Below are positions 15,802 through 23,820 of a stretch of DNA of 64,000 bases, one piece after another; the stretch's first letter is position 1; each line of letters begins with the position of its first letter. Both the position numbers and the translations under genes were made by a program. This stretch comes from Cohnella baijiui (GTDB taxonomy: Bacteria > Bacillota > Bacilli > Paenibacillales > Paenibacillaceae), in NCBI RefSeq assembly GCF_020731285.1, contig NZ_JAJFOW010000017.1, positions 47,993 through 111,992 of the forward strand. The letters run 5' to 3'. The notes beneath the pieces are model-generated. The model worked only from the letters and a program-made list of their open reading frames with translations, was not told where the DNA came from and made no database searches.

Positions 15802-17250
15802 ATGGCAGGAGGCACTTGGAATTTGACGGATATGCCGGTGTTGCCGGGATTTTATATGGCGTTTCGGTCGGCGGCCGCTGCGGCCATTCAACCGGGAGAG
15901 CGCGGCGTCGTCGTCGTGCCGGTCAAGGCGCATTGGGGGCCGGCGCGCCAGTTCGTGGAGCTGACGCGCGAAGCGGACATCGCGGAAGCATACTCGCTGG
16001 ATGCGACGGGCGGCGCGACCGCCGCGCAGACGATCCGGCTCGCCCTGCTGGGCGGCGCGAGCAAGGTGCTCGCCTATCGCCTGACGGACGGCACCGAGGC
16101 CAAGGCGTCCAAGACGCTGCAGGACACGGCCGCGACGCCGGCGAACGTCCTGAAGCTCGAGGCCAAGCAGACCGGCTCGCGGGGCAACGCCTTCAAGGTG
16201 ACGGTCCAGGCCAACCCGGTCGACGGGACGAAAAGGGACATCAAGCTCTATGAAGGCACGACGCTGCTGCGTACGTTCACCTTTGCGGGCAGCACGATCC
16301 AAGCCGCGGTAGATGCCGTCAACGGCGACGCCGCCAACAAATGGATCGTCGCGACGAAGATGGCGGACGGCAACGGCACGCTCGCGAATCTCTCGGGGTC
16401 CGCCCTGAGCGGCGGCGCTTCGGGCATCGCCGGCATCGCGACTTCCGACTACGTGAACGCCATGTCGGCGTTCGAGACCCAATCCTTCAATGTCGTCGCG
16501 CTCGACGGCGTGACCGACGCGGCGCTTCAGACGAGCCTCGCCTCGTGGGTGTCGCGTATCCGCAGCGAGGGCAACGGCGTCATCGCCGTGGTCGGCGGCA
16601 CGGCGGCGGACGACAAGGCGGCCGATGCCGTCGCCAAAGCTTCCGCGCGCAGCGCGGGCTTTAACCAGGAGGGCATCGTCAACGTCGGTACCGGCGCGCT
16701 GCTGGACGGCACGGAGTACAGCTCCGCCCAGCTCTCTGCCTACGTGGCCGGCCTGATCGCGGGTCAGGCGCTGAGCGCGTCCACGACCTACGCCCCGACG
16801 CCGTTCGACGATGTGACCCGGCGCTGGACCCGTTCCGAGCAGGAGCAGGCGGTGCGCGGCGGCGTGTTCCTGTTCGTCCATGACGGTCGCCTGGTGAAGG
16901 CGCTGCGCGGGATCAACAGCCTCGTGACGCTCGGCGGCACCCAGAATGCCGCCTGGAAAAAGATCCGCACGATTCGCGTGCTGGACAGCATCAACGCCGA
17001 TCTGCAGCGCACGGCGGAGGACCAGTACATCGGCAAGGTGAACAACACCGAAGAAGGCCGTCTGGCGCTGGTCGGCGCGTGCAAGCAGTATCTGAACACG
17101 CTCGCCCAAGCCGGCGTCATCGAGGCGACCGGGTTCGACGTCGCCGTCGATACTTCGATCGTCGCGGCGCCTGATCAGGTGTTCCTGAAGTGGGAAGCTC
17201 GTCTGACCGATGTGGTCGAACAAATTTTCGGCACGTTTATCGTGCAATAA
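15802..17250 (+). CDS. Contractile tail sheath protein (XkdK-like)
   Basis: 482 residues. The opening GTWNLTDMPVLPGFYMAFRSAAAAAIQPGERGVVVVPV is the standard start of Myo-type sheath proteins of PBSX-like clusters, with a variable outer domain in the middle (about 110-220) and the conserved C-terminal assembly domain GVIEATGFDVAVD and FLKWEARLTDVVEQIFGTFIV. Sheath subunits stack around the tube and contract to drive it through the target envelope. Its presence shows the structure is of the contractile (R-type) kind. Confidence 0.9.
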   Translation: MAGGTWNLTDMPVLPGFYMAFRSAAAAAIQPGERGVVVVPVKAHWGPARQFVELTREADIAEAYSLDATGGATAAQTIRLALLGGASKVLAYRLTDGTEAKASKTLQDTAATPANVLKLEAKQTGSRGNAFKVTVQANPVDGTKRDIKLYEGTTLLRTFTFAGSTIQAAVDAVNGDAANKWIVATKMADGNGTLANLSGSALSGGASGIAGIATSDYVNAMSAFETQSFNVVALDGVTDAALQTSLASWVSRIRSEGNGVIAVVGGTAADDKAADAVAKASARSAGFNQEGIVNVGTGALLDGTEYSSAQLSAYVAGLIAGQALSASTTYAPTPFDDVTRRWTRSEQEQAVRGGVFLFVHDGRLVKALRGINSLVTLGGTQNAAWKKIRTIRVLDSINADLQRTAEDQYIGKVNNTEEGRLALVGACKQYLNTLAQAGVIEATGFDVAVDTSIVAAPDQVFLKWEARLTDVVEQIFGTFIVQ

Positions 17251-17265
17251 GGGGGATAACGGAAC

Positions 17266-17673
17266 ATGATGGATCCAACCAGAGCGATTCTCGGCACTTA
17301 TGGCCAAGTCTTCATCGACGGCGTTTGGCAGACGAACATTAACCATCTCGAGGCGTCCGTCGAGGTGGAGAAGCGCGAGCTCAAGCTCGCCGGCGCGGAG
17401 TGGACCGTACACAAGCTGGGCGCCAAAAAAGGCACCGGCACGATGAGCGGCTACAAAGTGACGAGCGACATGCTCCGCCGCGGCTTCGCCAAGTTCGACG
17501 TCATCAACAAGCTGGCCGACCCGGAAGCGTACGGCTTCGAGCGCATCCGCCTGATCAACTGCGTCGCGGACAAGCTGCAGCTGGCCAACTGGACGGCGGG
17601 CGAGGAAGTGGCGGAGGAGACGGCGTTCACGTTCGAAGGCTACGAGCTGCTGGATCCGATCGTGGCCGGCTAA
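17266..17673 (+). CDS. Tail tube protein (XkdM-like)
   Basis: 135 residues; ATG 17266 and ATG 17269 are both possible. Opening ILGTYGQVFIDGVWQTNINHLEASVEVEKRELKLAGAEWTVHKLG and GTGTMSGYKVTSDM match the core tube proteins of PBSX-like tails. It follows the sheath gene at 15 bases, the usual order. The tube is the hollow cylinder that the sheath pushes into the target cell. Confidence 0.9.
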   Translation: MMDPTRAILGTYGQVFIDGVWQTNINHLEASVEVEKRELKLAGAEWTVHKLGAKKGTGTMSGYKVTSDMLRRGFAKFDVINKLADPEAYGFERIRLINCVADKLQLANWTAGEEVAEETAFTFEGYELLDPIVAG

Positions 17674-17694
17674 CCGAAGGAGGAGAAGATACGC

Positions 17695-18105
17695 ATGTCA
17701 ATCGACTACGAAACGATGACCGAAGAGCAGATGCTCCAGCGCTTGCTGGACGCCGATACGCTCCCGGAGCGCACGGTGCTGCTCGAGCGCCTCGGCGTGC
17801 CGGTGAAGCTGCGCGGCCTGACGGGCAAGCAGGTATTCAGCATCCGCGAACGCTCCACGGAGCGGAAGGAGAAGCGGGGTCAGACGATCGAGCGACTGGA
17901 CGAGGAGCTGTTCAACGTGTCGCTGATCGCGGCGGCCACGACCTCGCCTAGCTGGGGCGCGTCCCAACTGCTCGCCAAGTTCGGCGCGAGCAGCGCCGAG
18001 GAGGTCATCAAGCGCATTCTGCTCGCGGGCGAGCTCTCGGCGCTGGGCGATGTGGTGCTGGACCTGTCGGGCTTCAACACGGAGCTTGAAGACGTAAAAA
18101 ACTAA
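17695..18105 (+). CDS. Tail assembly chaperone, short form (XkdN-like, gpG equivalent)
   Basis: 136 residues after AAGGAGGAG. The protein is acidic in its first part and contains the conserved LRGLTGKQVFSIRERST and a C-terminal LILAGELSALGDVVLDLSGF-like stretch of the XkdN group. In nearly all long-tailed phages this position between tube and tape measure encodes two chaperones that share an N-terminus, the longer made by ribosomal frameshifting. The gene ends in GTA AAA AAC TAA, which contains the slippery heptamer A-AAA-AAC immediately before the stop (see next entry). Confidence 0.85.
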   Translation: MSIDYETMTEEQMLQRLLDADTLPERTVLLERLGVPVKLRGLTGKQVFSIRERSTERKEKRGQTIERLDEELFNVSLIAAATTSPSWGASQLLAKFGASSAEEVIKRILLAGELSALGDVVLDLSGFNTELEDVKN

Positions 18106-18272
18106 TTCGATCCGGGGCGCTGGCCGGCATGCTACATGCCATCTGGGTGCGGCACCATCTGCGCCCCGGAGCGTTCTGGTTGCTCCCTCGGGGGGAGCAG
18201 CTTTTCCTGATGGCAAGCATGGAGCTCGAGCTCGAAGGCGAGCGCGACAAGTACGGCGGGAGAGGAGGATGA
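18102..18272 (+). CDS. Frameshift extension of the tail chaperone (gpGT-like T domain)
   Basis: A -1 slip at A-AAA-AAC (18096-18102) re-reads base 18102 and continues for 56 codons to TGA 18270-18272, giving a 192-residue fusion product with the upstream chaperone. The extension reads through MLHAIWVRHHLRPGAFWLLP and FLMASMELELEGERDKYG, the aromatic and acidic pattern typical of the T domain that recruits the tape measure protein. There is no good ribosome site for independent translation, and the tape measure gene starts four bases after this stop behind AGGAGG. Confidence 0.8.
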   Translation, partial: LIRSGALAGMLHAIWVRHHLRPGAFWLLPRGEQLFLMASMELELEGERDKYGGRGG

Positions 18273-18276
18273 GCGT

Positions 18277-19809
18277 ATGGCAGATATGAAACTTGCGGGC
18301 GTGGATTTCGTCATCGACGCGGACGGCTTCAAGCAGACGGAGTCCGCCCTTCAGGCGATGGACAAGTTCATGGAGAAGCTGCAGCTGCGCGCGGAGCGGC
18401 TGAGTCGGATCCGCATCACGCCGATCGTGAAGCTGAGCGACTGCCTGTGCGAGCCGCTAAGGAAGATCCGGACGAGCCTGGAGTCGCTGATGAGCAAATC
18501 TTGGGTGGTGTCGGTGAGGGCCGAGATGAGTGATTATTCGGCTATCGTCAACAGCGGCAAGGACGCGGGCCGGGCCTTTAGCGGCAGCTTCACGGCCGGG
18601 TTTGATGCTAGTGGGATTGCGGATAAGGTGCAAGAGGCGTTGAACGGTATTACGCTGAATGCTTCTGTTGCGATCGGCTCAGGAAGTGAAGGAAATAAGG
18701 ACGATAAAAGCAACGGACTTGACTGGACTGCCATTATCCAAGATACGATTTCCGGCACGGCTAGTGACCTTCTTGCATCAGCAATAAAAAAAAGCTTGAC
18801 TAAGGGGGTCGATGTTTATAAAAGCCGCAAGGGAGGAAAATCTTCGGGGGCGTCTAGTACCAGCAGTGGTATCTTAAAACCTGATGGAAAAGAATACTAT
18901 CCGTCACCGCAGCCAGCAAAGAAACCTTCTTTATGGAATAGGCTTTTTAAAGGGAACAAAGCGGCGCAACCGTCCCCTATAAATGCATTAACGGGAAATA
19001 ATGCAACCGCGCAGCCCTCCCCAGGTGGAAAAATACAAACAGGGAGTCATGTAGCTCCCAATGCACCAAAGGTAATTTACGGTGCTGATGGAAAGGTGCT
19101 CTCCACTGTCTCGTCTGAACCTTCAGCAAAAGTAGAATCTAAACTGAGCCGTGTTGTCGGAAAAACGAAGTCTTTCGGCTCGAAGGTGCTGGATAGCGCC
19201 TTGATAGCCGGCTCGACTCAAGCTACCAAAGGCGTGCTCAAAGCTTCCAAATTCCTAGGGAAAATCTCCAAGCCCTTGGGGATCGTATCCGATGTGGCGC
19301 AAATTGCCACCGCAAGCAACGGTACCGAACGGGCTAAAGCCGTAGGCAGCGTTGCTGGAGGCTGGGGCGGAGCTGCGGCAGGAGCTGCCGCAGGCGCGGC
19401 TATCGGTTCGATCTTTCCCGTCGTTGGAACGGCAATCGGCGGACTGATTGGCGGCGCTCTTGGCGGGCTCGGAGGCAGCAAAGTAGGGGACATGGTCGGG
19501 GGCTGGACTGCCTCGCTGTTTGGTAAGAAGAAAAAGAAGAAAGATCCCGTAAGTCTACCTCAACCAGAGGAAACCTCTAACCAGTTGAACGGAGGTGCGC
19601 AGGGCGTGCTTATGGGAGCTGCTATATCGGCCTCATTAACAAGCTCGCCGCCCGCTCCTACACCAGCACCAGCGCCAACGATTAACGTTCCGGCTGGTGC
19701 CGTTCAGATTACTGTCAAAGAGACGGAACTGGATTATGATGCTATCGCACTAACGATCGGTTCCAAGCTGGCTGCATCTATGAAGCAGACGATGGAAAAC
19801 AGGGCCTAG
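18277..19809 (+). CDS. Short tape measure protein (XkdO position)
   Basis: 510 residues after GAGGAGGATG. The first 110 residues are helical and resemble the start of tape measure proteins (LAGVDFVIDADGFKQTESALQAMDKFM). The middle (about 150-270) is Ser/Pro/Lys-rich and likely disordered; residues 365-415 form a glycine-zipper hydrophobic segment, followed by a Lys cluster (KKKKKK) and a Pro/Ala linker. Position between chaperone and LysM baseplate gene defines it as the tape measure. PBSX XkdO is more than twice as long, so a short tail is expected. Bases 18610-19130 are visibly poorer in GC than the flanks, which suggests mosaic origin. Confidence 0.7.
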   Translation: MADMKLAGVDFVIDADGFKQTESALQAMDKFMEKLQLRAERLSRIRITPIVKLSDCLCEPLRKIRTSLESLMSKSWVVSVRAEMSDYSAIVNSGKDAGRAFSGSFTAGFDASGIADKVQEALNGITLNASVAIGSGSEGNKDDKSNGLDWTAIIQDTISGTASDLLASAIKKSLTKGVDVYKSRKGGKSSGASSTSSGILKPDGKEYYPSPQPAKKPSLWNRLFKGNKAAQPSPINALTGNNATAQPSPGGKIQTGSHVAPNAPKVIYGADGKVLSTVSSEPSAKVESKLSRVVGKTKSFGSKVLDSALIAGSTQATKGVLKASKFLGKISKPLGIVSDVAQIATASNGTERAKAVGSVAGGWGGAAAGAAAGAAIGSIFPVVGTAIGGLIGGALGGLGGSKVGDMVGGWTASLFGKKKKKKDPVSLPQPEETSNQLNGGAQGVLMGAAISASLTSSPPAPTPAPAPTINVPAGAVQITVKETELDYDAIALTIGSKLAASMKQTMENRA

Positions 19810-19853
19810 CCCTTTCATATAAAAGAGTTTCTCGGAGAGAGGGTGAGGCAGCC

Positions 19854-20474
19854 GTGGAATTCTATCTCATTGATCCCGCAACGAAAAACCGATTCCAATT
19901 CCCCGTCAATCCGGAGGAAGTCTCGATTCGGCGGGACAAGCAATTCGAGACGACGAATATCCTCGCGCTGGACGAAGTGGATTTTGCGCAAGGTGCGAAG
20001 ATTAAGGAGATTTCTTTTTCTTCGTTTTTTCCGTTGGTTCATCCCTTCGACGAACAGACGGCGACGCCCCATCCGGTCGAGGCCATGAACCTGCTGACCA
20101 CCTATATGGATAGCAAGAAGCCGGTGCAGCTCTTAATCACGGAGACCGGCATCAATGTGTTGGTCTTTATCTCCAGTCATTCGACCACGCTGCGGGGAGG
20201 AGAACCGGGCGATGTCTACTTCGACATTACCTTTCGTACCTGGCGTGAATTGAAAACGCGAACCACACTTCCCGTCGGATCGGCGTCGCCTCGGACGGAT
20301 ACGAAGCAGGTACCGAAGGTATACAACGTTCGCAGCGGAGATACGTTGACCGCCATCGCCAAACGGGAGCTGGGCAGCAGCGCGAAGTGGAGCGCCATTT
20401 ACGATAAGAATAAGACGTTGATCGGCAAAGATCCGAACCACATCGCACCTGGGCAAAAGCTGGTGATGCCATGA
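19854..20474 (+). CDS. LysM baseplate protein (XkdP-like)
   Basis: 206 residues from a GTG start. The N-terminal domain MEFYLIDPATKNRFQFPVNPEEVSI and LDEVDFAQGAKIKEISFSSFFP is the conserved tail hub connector of XkdP proteins; residues 157-205 are a LysM motif (VYNVRSGDTLTAIAKRELG, then IYDKNKTLI, then LVMP). Such proteins sit between tube and hub and may touch peptidoglycan. The stop overlaps the next start as ATGA. Confidence 0.9.
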   Translation: MEFYLIDPATKNRFQFPVNPEEVSIRRDKQFETTNILALDEVDFAQGAKIKEISFSSFFPLVHPFDEQTATPHPVEAMNLLTTYMDSKKPVQLLITETGINVLVFISSHSTTLRGGEPGDVYFDITFRTWRELKTRTTLPVGSASPRTDTKQVPKVYNVRSGDTLTAIAKRELGSSAKWSAIYDKNKTLIGKDPNHIAPGQKLVMP

Positions 20475-21436
20475 GCTACGAAGTCGTATACGCAAACAAG
20501 CATTATCTCAAGCATTTCGTAGAAGAAGTCTCGTTGGAAGACTCACTCGAGGAGATCGCCTATCGCGCGAATATTCGACTCGCCGTCACGTCCGACCTAC
20601 CGGTCATCACGCCGGGTCAGGAGATTCGAATTTCTGGCGTCGCTTACGGCGGAAGTCAGATGTCTTACCTGCTGAATCCGGGCGTCGTCTGGGAGTGCGA
20701 AAGCTCGAACAACGGCACCAAACATCTCTCGGTGACCGTATACGATCGTACGATCTATTTGGCGAAGTCGGAGGACGAGCTGCTTCTGCAAGCCGGACAG
20801 ACCGCCTCCCAACGGCTCCGGCAATACGCGCAATCTTGGAACATCCCGATCGGCAATGTGCCGGATACGAAGATTGTGCTAGCCAGGAGCGTCAAGCGCA
20901 GCCAGTCCATTTTTTCCATGATGATGGAGGATTTGAAGGAGACCGCCGACAAAGGCGGAGACCTCTATCGGCCACGCATGACACCGAACGGCTTGGAGCT
21001 GGCGAAGCTGGGGAACAACGCGAAAGTTTGGGAGCTGGAGTATGTACAAGACACGACGCAAAAGCGGACGTTGGAAGGCGCGGTAACCCAGGTTAAAGTA
21101 TTGGGGAACCAGGGCAGCGATACCAAGCTCTCCCCTGTACTAGCCGTGGTGAAAGGCGAAACCGACAAGTACGGCACGCTTCAGAAAGTGCTTCAGGATT
21201 GCAAGATCGAGACGGCGCAGCAGGCCCGGGAAGCGGCCAATCGAATGCTGCTCGGGATGCAGGAGACGTTCTCGGTCAACGCGCCCGATATCAATACGCT
21301 GCGGGCGGGCGATCGGGTCAAGCTGAATGGCATAGAGCTGTTCGTCACGAACGTGCGGCACCAGCTCGGCGAGCCCGGACATATGCAGCTGGAGCTGGCC
21401 AAAGAAGCCAAAGTCAGGAGGGATTGGTGTGCCTGA
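20471..21436 (+). CDS. Tail hub protein (XkdQ-like)
   Basis: 321 residues, start overlapping the previous stop. It belongs to the XkdQ/gp27-like hub family: SYEVVYANKHYLKHFVEEVSLEDSLEEIAYRANIRL at the N-terminus and the beta-rich C-terminal part NTLRAGDRVKLNGIELFVTNVRHQL. Hub proteins form the ring that joins the tube to the spike and baseplate. Confidence 0.85.
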   Translation: MSYEVVYANKHYLKHFVEEVSLEDSLEEIAYRANIRLAVTSDLPVITPGQEIRISGVAYGGSQMSYLLNPGVVWECESSNNGTKHLSVTVYDRTIYLAKSEDELLLQAGQTASQRLRQYAQSWNIPIGNVPDTKIVLARSVKRSQSIFSMMMEDLKETADKGGDLYRPRMTPNGLELAKLGNNAKVWELEYVQDTTQKRTLEGAVTQVKVLGNQGSDTKLSPVLAVVKGETDKYGTLQKVLQDCKIETAQQAREAANRMLLGMQETFSVNAPDINTLRAGDRVKLNGIELFVTNVRHQLGEPGHMQLELAKEAKVRRDWCA

Positions 21437-21698
21437 TCCGTTCAAAAAACTCGCCTCGACGCTTGAAAGCCGGTTCAACCGCATTGCTACCCAAGCGGTG
21501 TCCGGTCTGCCGGCCGAGCTCGGCGTTATTACGAATGCCGGCTTGAAGCTGGATTCGTTCAAGCACGAAATTCCCGACTATCTCGTCTCCGAACAGCTGC
21601 AAACCGGTCTTCGCGTCGGCGATCGGGTGCTGGCCGTTCCGGTGAACGCGGGCAATCATGCTGTGGTCGTGTGCAGGGTGGTGAGTCGAGGTGGCTAA
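21429..21698 (+). CDS. DUF2577 baseplate protein (XkdR-like)
   Basis: 89 residues from GTG 21429, overlapping the hub gene by eight bases, with AGGAGGG upstream. Composition and position match XkdR: PDPFKKLASTLESRFNRIATQ, then LVSEQLQTGLRVGDRVLAVPV, a small beta domain. Its structural role is in the baseplate; the exact contact is unknown. Confidence 0.8.
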   Translation: MPDPFKKLASTLESRFNRIATQAVSGLPAELGVITNAGLKLDSFKHEIPDYLVSEQLQTGLRVGDRVLAVPVNAGNHAVVVCRVVSRGG

Positions 21699-22143
21699 TC
21701 TTTTTCCGACGCAAGAGGTTCCGATCGAAATGGAGCAAGACGAACTGAGCGCCGAACCCGTATTCGGCAGAAGCTGGCGGTTCGACTTCGAACGGGGTGA
21801 ATTCGTGCTGACGCCGACAGGCAAAGTCGCCTCCTCGGAAGGCCGAGAGGCTTGGTTGGAGTGGTGCAAAAAGGCCCTCATGACCGAGCGCTACCGATAC
21901 CTGGCTTATTCGCGCGACTACGGACAGGAGTACGAGGACTACATCGGACTGGGCCTATCCCGCGCGGCGACGGAAAGCGAAATCCAACGGATTTCGACGG
22001 AAACGTTGATGGCGGACCCGCGCACCGCGAAGGTCGGCGGATTCACATTCCGTTGGGACGGCGACCGCTGCAGCTTCGCCTGTGAAGTGACGAGCGTTCG
22101 AGATGAAAACGGAACTTTACAAGGAAGTGTGGTGAATCGATAA
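21691..22143 (+). CDS. DUF2634 baseplate protein (XkdS-like, gp25-type wedge)
   Basis: 150 residues from a GTG overlapping the previous gene. FGRSWRFDFERGEFVLTPTGKV and LAYSRDYGQEYEDYIG are the conserved blocks of DUF2634 (XkdS), related to the gp25-like wedge component that starts sheath polymerisation. The EFVLT strand and the terminal VTSVRDENGTLQGSV strand fit. It ends in TAATG with the next gene. Confidence 0.85.
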   Translation: MANLFPTQEVPIEMEQDELSAEPVFGRSWRFDFERGEFVLTPTGKVASSEGREAWLEWCKKALMTERYRYLAYSRDYGQEYEDYIGLGLSRAATESEIQRISTETLMADPRTAKVGGFTFRWDGDRCSFACEVTSVRDENGTLQGSVVNR

Positions 22144-23261
22144 TGGCGGAATTGCCGGATTATTTGGCGGAACAGACGGAAGAAGCGATACTTCAGCGGA
22201 TGTTGGGACGCATCCCAGCTGATGTGGATCGTTCGGAAGGATCCTATATTTGGGATGCTCTTGCGCCTGTGGCTTATGAACTTTTTCGATCTTCCGAGCA
22301 GGCAAAAGAAGTGTTGCGCAGAGGCTTTGCGTCAACTACATTCGGCCCCTATCTCGATCTCCGATGCGAAGAACATGGCATCGCGCGCCGCCCTGCGACG
22401 AAGGCGACTGGGAGTGTGAAATTTTTGGGTGCTGCAGGTACTATTCTTCCAATGAGGACGAGGGTAGCGACGGCTGCAGACCCGGTCACCAACTCGCCTT
22501 CGGTCGAGTTTGAGATAACAGGAAGCGAACCTGTGACGTTGGATGCGCAGGGACAAGCTGTTGTAAAGGTAGAGGCGGTCGATCCCGGAACAATCGGGAA
22601 TGTGCCGGCTGGCGCAATTGTCATCTTAGTAACGCCTGTGCCGGGTATCACCGGTGTAAGCAATGAAGTGGGACTTTCCGGCGGTGTGAATGTAGAAAGC
22701 GACGAGTCCTTATTGGAGCGCTACCTGTTAAAAGTGCGCAGCCCTGGGACTAGCGGGAACAAGGCGGATTACGTGCAATGGGCGATGCAGGTCGAAGGTG
22801 TCGGCGGAGCACAGGTTCAACCCCTATGGAACGGACCGGGAACGGTCAAGCTGTTCGTGCTCGGCTCGGACAAACGCGCGCCTAGCCAGACTATTGTAAA
22901 GGCTGTGCAGGACTACATCGCACCGAATGCAGGTACGGGGGAAGGCAAAGCCCCGATCGGGGCCAGCGTTACAGTTGAAGCAGCAACGGAAGTGCCGATC
23001 AATGTGAGCGCCCGGTTGACGCTGAAGGCCGGAGCGACTTTGGAGCAGGCAGCTCTATCGTTTCAGTCGGAGTTAGAAGAATACCTTAAGAAGCTTGCGT
23101 TTACAGATTCGGTTGTTAGATATTCTCAAGTGACTGGCCTTCTGTTAGATAATCCTTATCTATTGGATTTCGATAGTCTTGTCATGAACGGCGGTTCTAT
23201 TAATGTTCCCATTCAGCTCGGTCAAGTTGCTGTTAAGGGGACGGTAAATGTCAATGGATAA
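22143..23261 (+). CDS. Baseplate J-like protein (XkdT-like)
   Basis: 372 residues. LPDYLAEQTEEAILQRMLGRIPADVDRSEGSYIWDALAPVA and the middle VRSPGTSGNKADYVQWAMQVEGVGGAQVQPLWNGPGTVKLFVL are diagnostic of the baseplate J (gp6) family. These proteins form the wedges that radiate from the hub and change shape at contraction. Overlaps the preceding gene by one base. Confidence 0.9.
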   Translation: MAELPDYLAEQTEEAILQRMLGRIPADVDRSEGSYIWDALAPVAYELFRSSEQAKEVLRRGFASTTFGPYLDLRCEEHGIARRPATKATGSVKFLGAAGTILPMRTRVATAADPVTNSPSVEFEITGSEPVTLDAQGQAVVKVEAVDPGTIGNVPAGAIVILVTPVPGITGVSNEVGLSGGVNVESDESLLERYLLKVRSPGTSGNKADYVQWAMQVEGVGGAQVQPLWNGPGTVKLFVLGSDKRAPSQTIVKAVQDYIAPNAGTGEGKAPIGASVTVEAATEVPINVSARLTLKAGATLEQAALSFQSELEEYLKKLAFTDSVVRYSQVTGLLLDNPYLLDFDSLVMNGGSINVPIQLGQVAVKGTVNVNG

Positions 23262-23820
23262 TTCAAAGAAAAGCCAGCATGGCAACTTGTTGATCAATTC
23301 TCTTCCACCGTACTATGGAACATCTCGAATCATGCAGTCTCTGCAAGAATCACAAGGCTATGAGTTGGATGATCTCGATTATTCTTTGGATGAAGTGCTG
23401 AACCAGCTTTTTATAAACACCTCTACCTGGGGGCTTGCGACTTGGGAGCATGAGCTCGGCATTCCGTCTGATTCGTCGAAGCCAATCGATCAGCGTCGAA
23501 GTGTTGTGATGTCCAAAATTCGTGGAGTAGGTACGGTTACGGTGAGTTTGGTCAAGAACGTTGCGGAAGCTTATGATGGCGGGAAGGTTGACGTTACTCA
23601 ATATCCGGAAAAACACAGTGTCACGATTAAATTCGTCGATACGCTTGGTATTCCGCCTAATTTGGACGACCTCAAGCAAGCCATTTATGAATTGATGCCC
23701 GCACATTTAGCTGTAAATTACGAATTCTCTTATTCTACTTGGCTCGATGTAAAACGTGCACAATGGAATTTGCTCTCGGAATTTACTTGGGGAGAAGTCA
23801 ATACACGGAGGTGGAACTGA
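23248..23820 (+). CDS. DUF2313 tail protein (XkdU/YmfQ-like, gpI-like)
   Basis: 190 residues, start overlapping the baseplate gene by 14 bases. LPPYYGTSRIMQSLQESQGYELDDLDYSLDEVLNQLF and TSTWGLATWEHELGIP are the conserved blocks of XkdU/YmfQ proteins, which link baseplate wedges to tail fibres. GC content begins to fall in this gene. The stop overlaps the fibre start as TGATG. Confidence 0.85.
   Translation: MSMDNSKKSQHGNLLINSLPPYYGTSRIMQSLQESQGYELDDLDYSLDEVLNQLFINTSTWGLATWEHELGIPSDSSKPIDQRRSVVMSKIRGVGTVTVSLVKNVAEAYDGGKVDVTQYPEKHSVTIKFVDTLGIPPNLDDLKQAIYELMPAHLAVNYEFSYSTWLDVKRAQWNLLSEFTWGEVNTRRWN

Noticed and set aside
15748..17412. 554-residue minus-strand open frame
   Set aside because: Shadow of the tail sheath gene.
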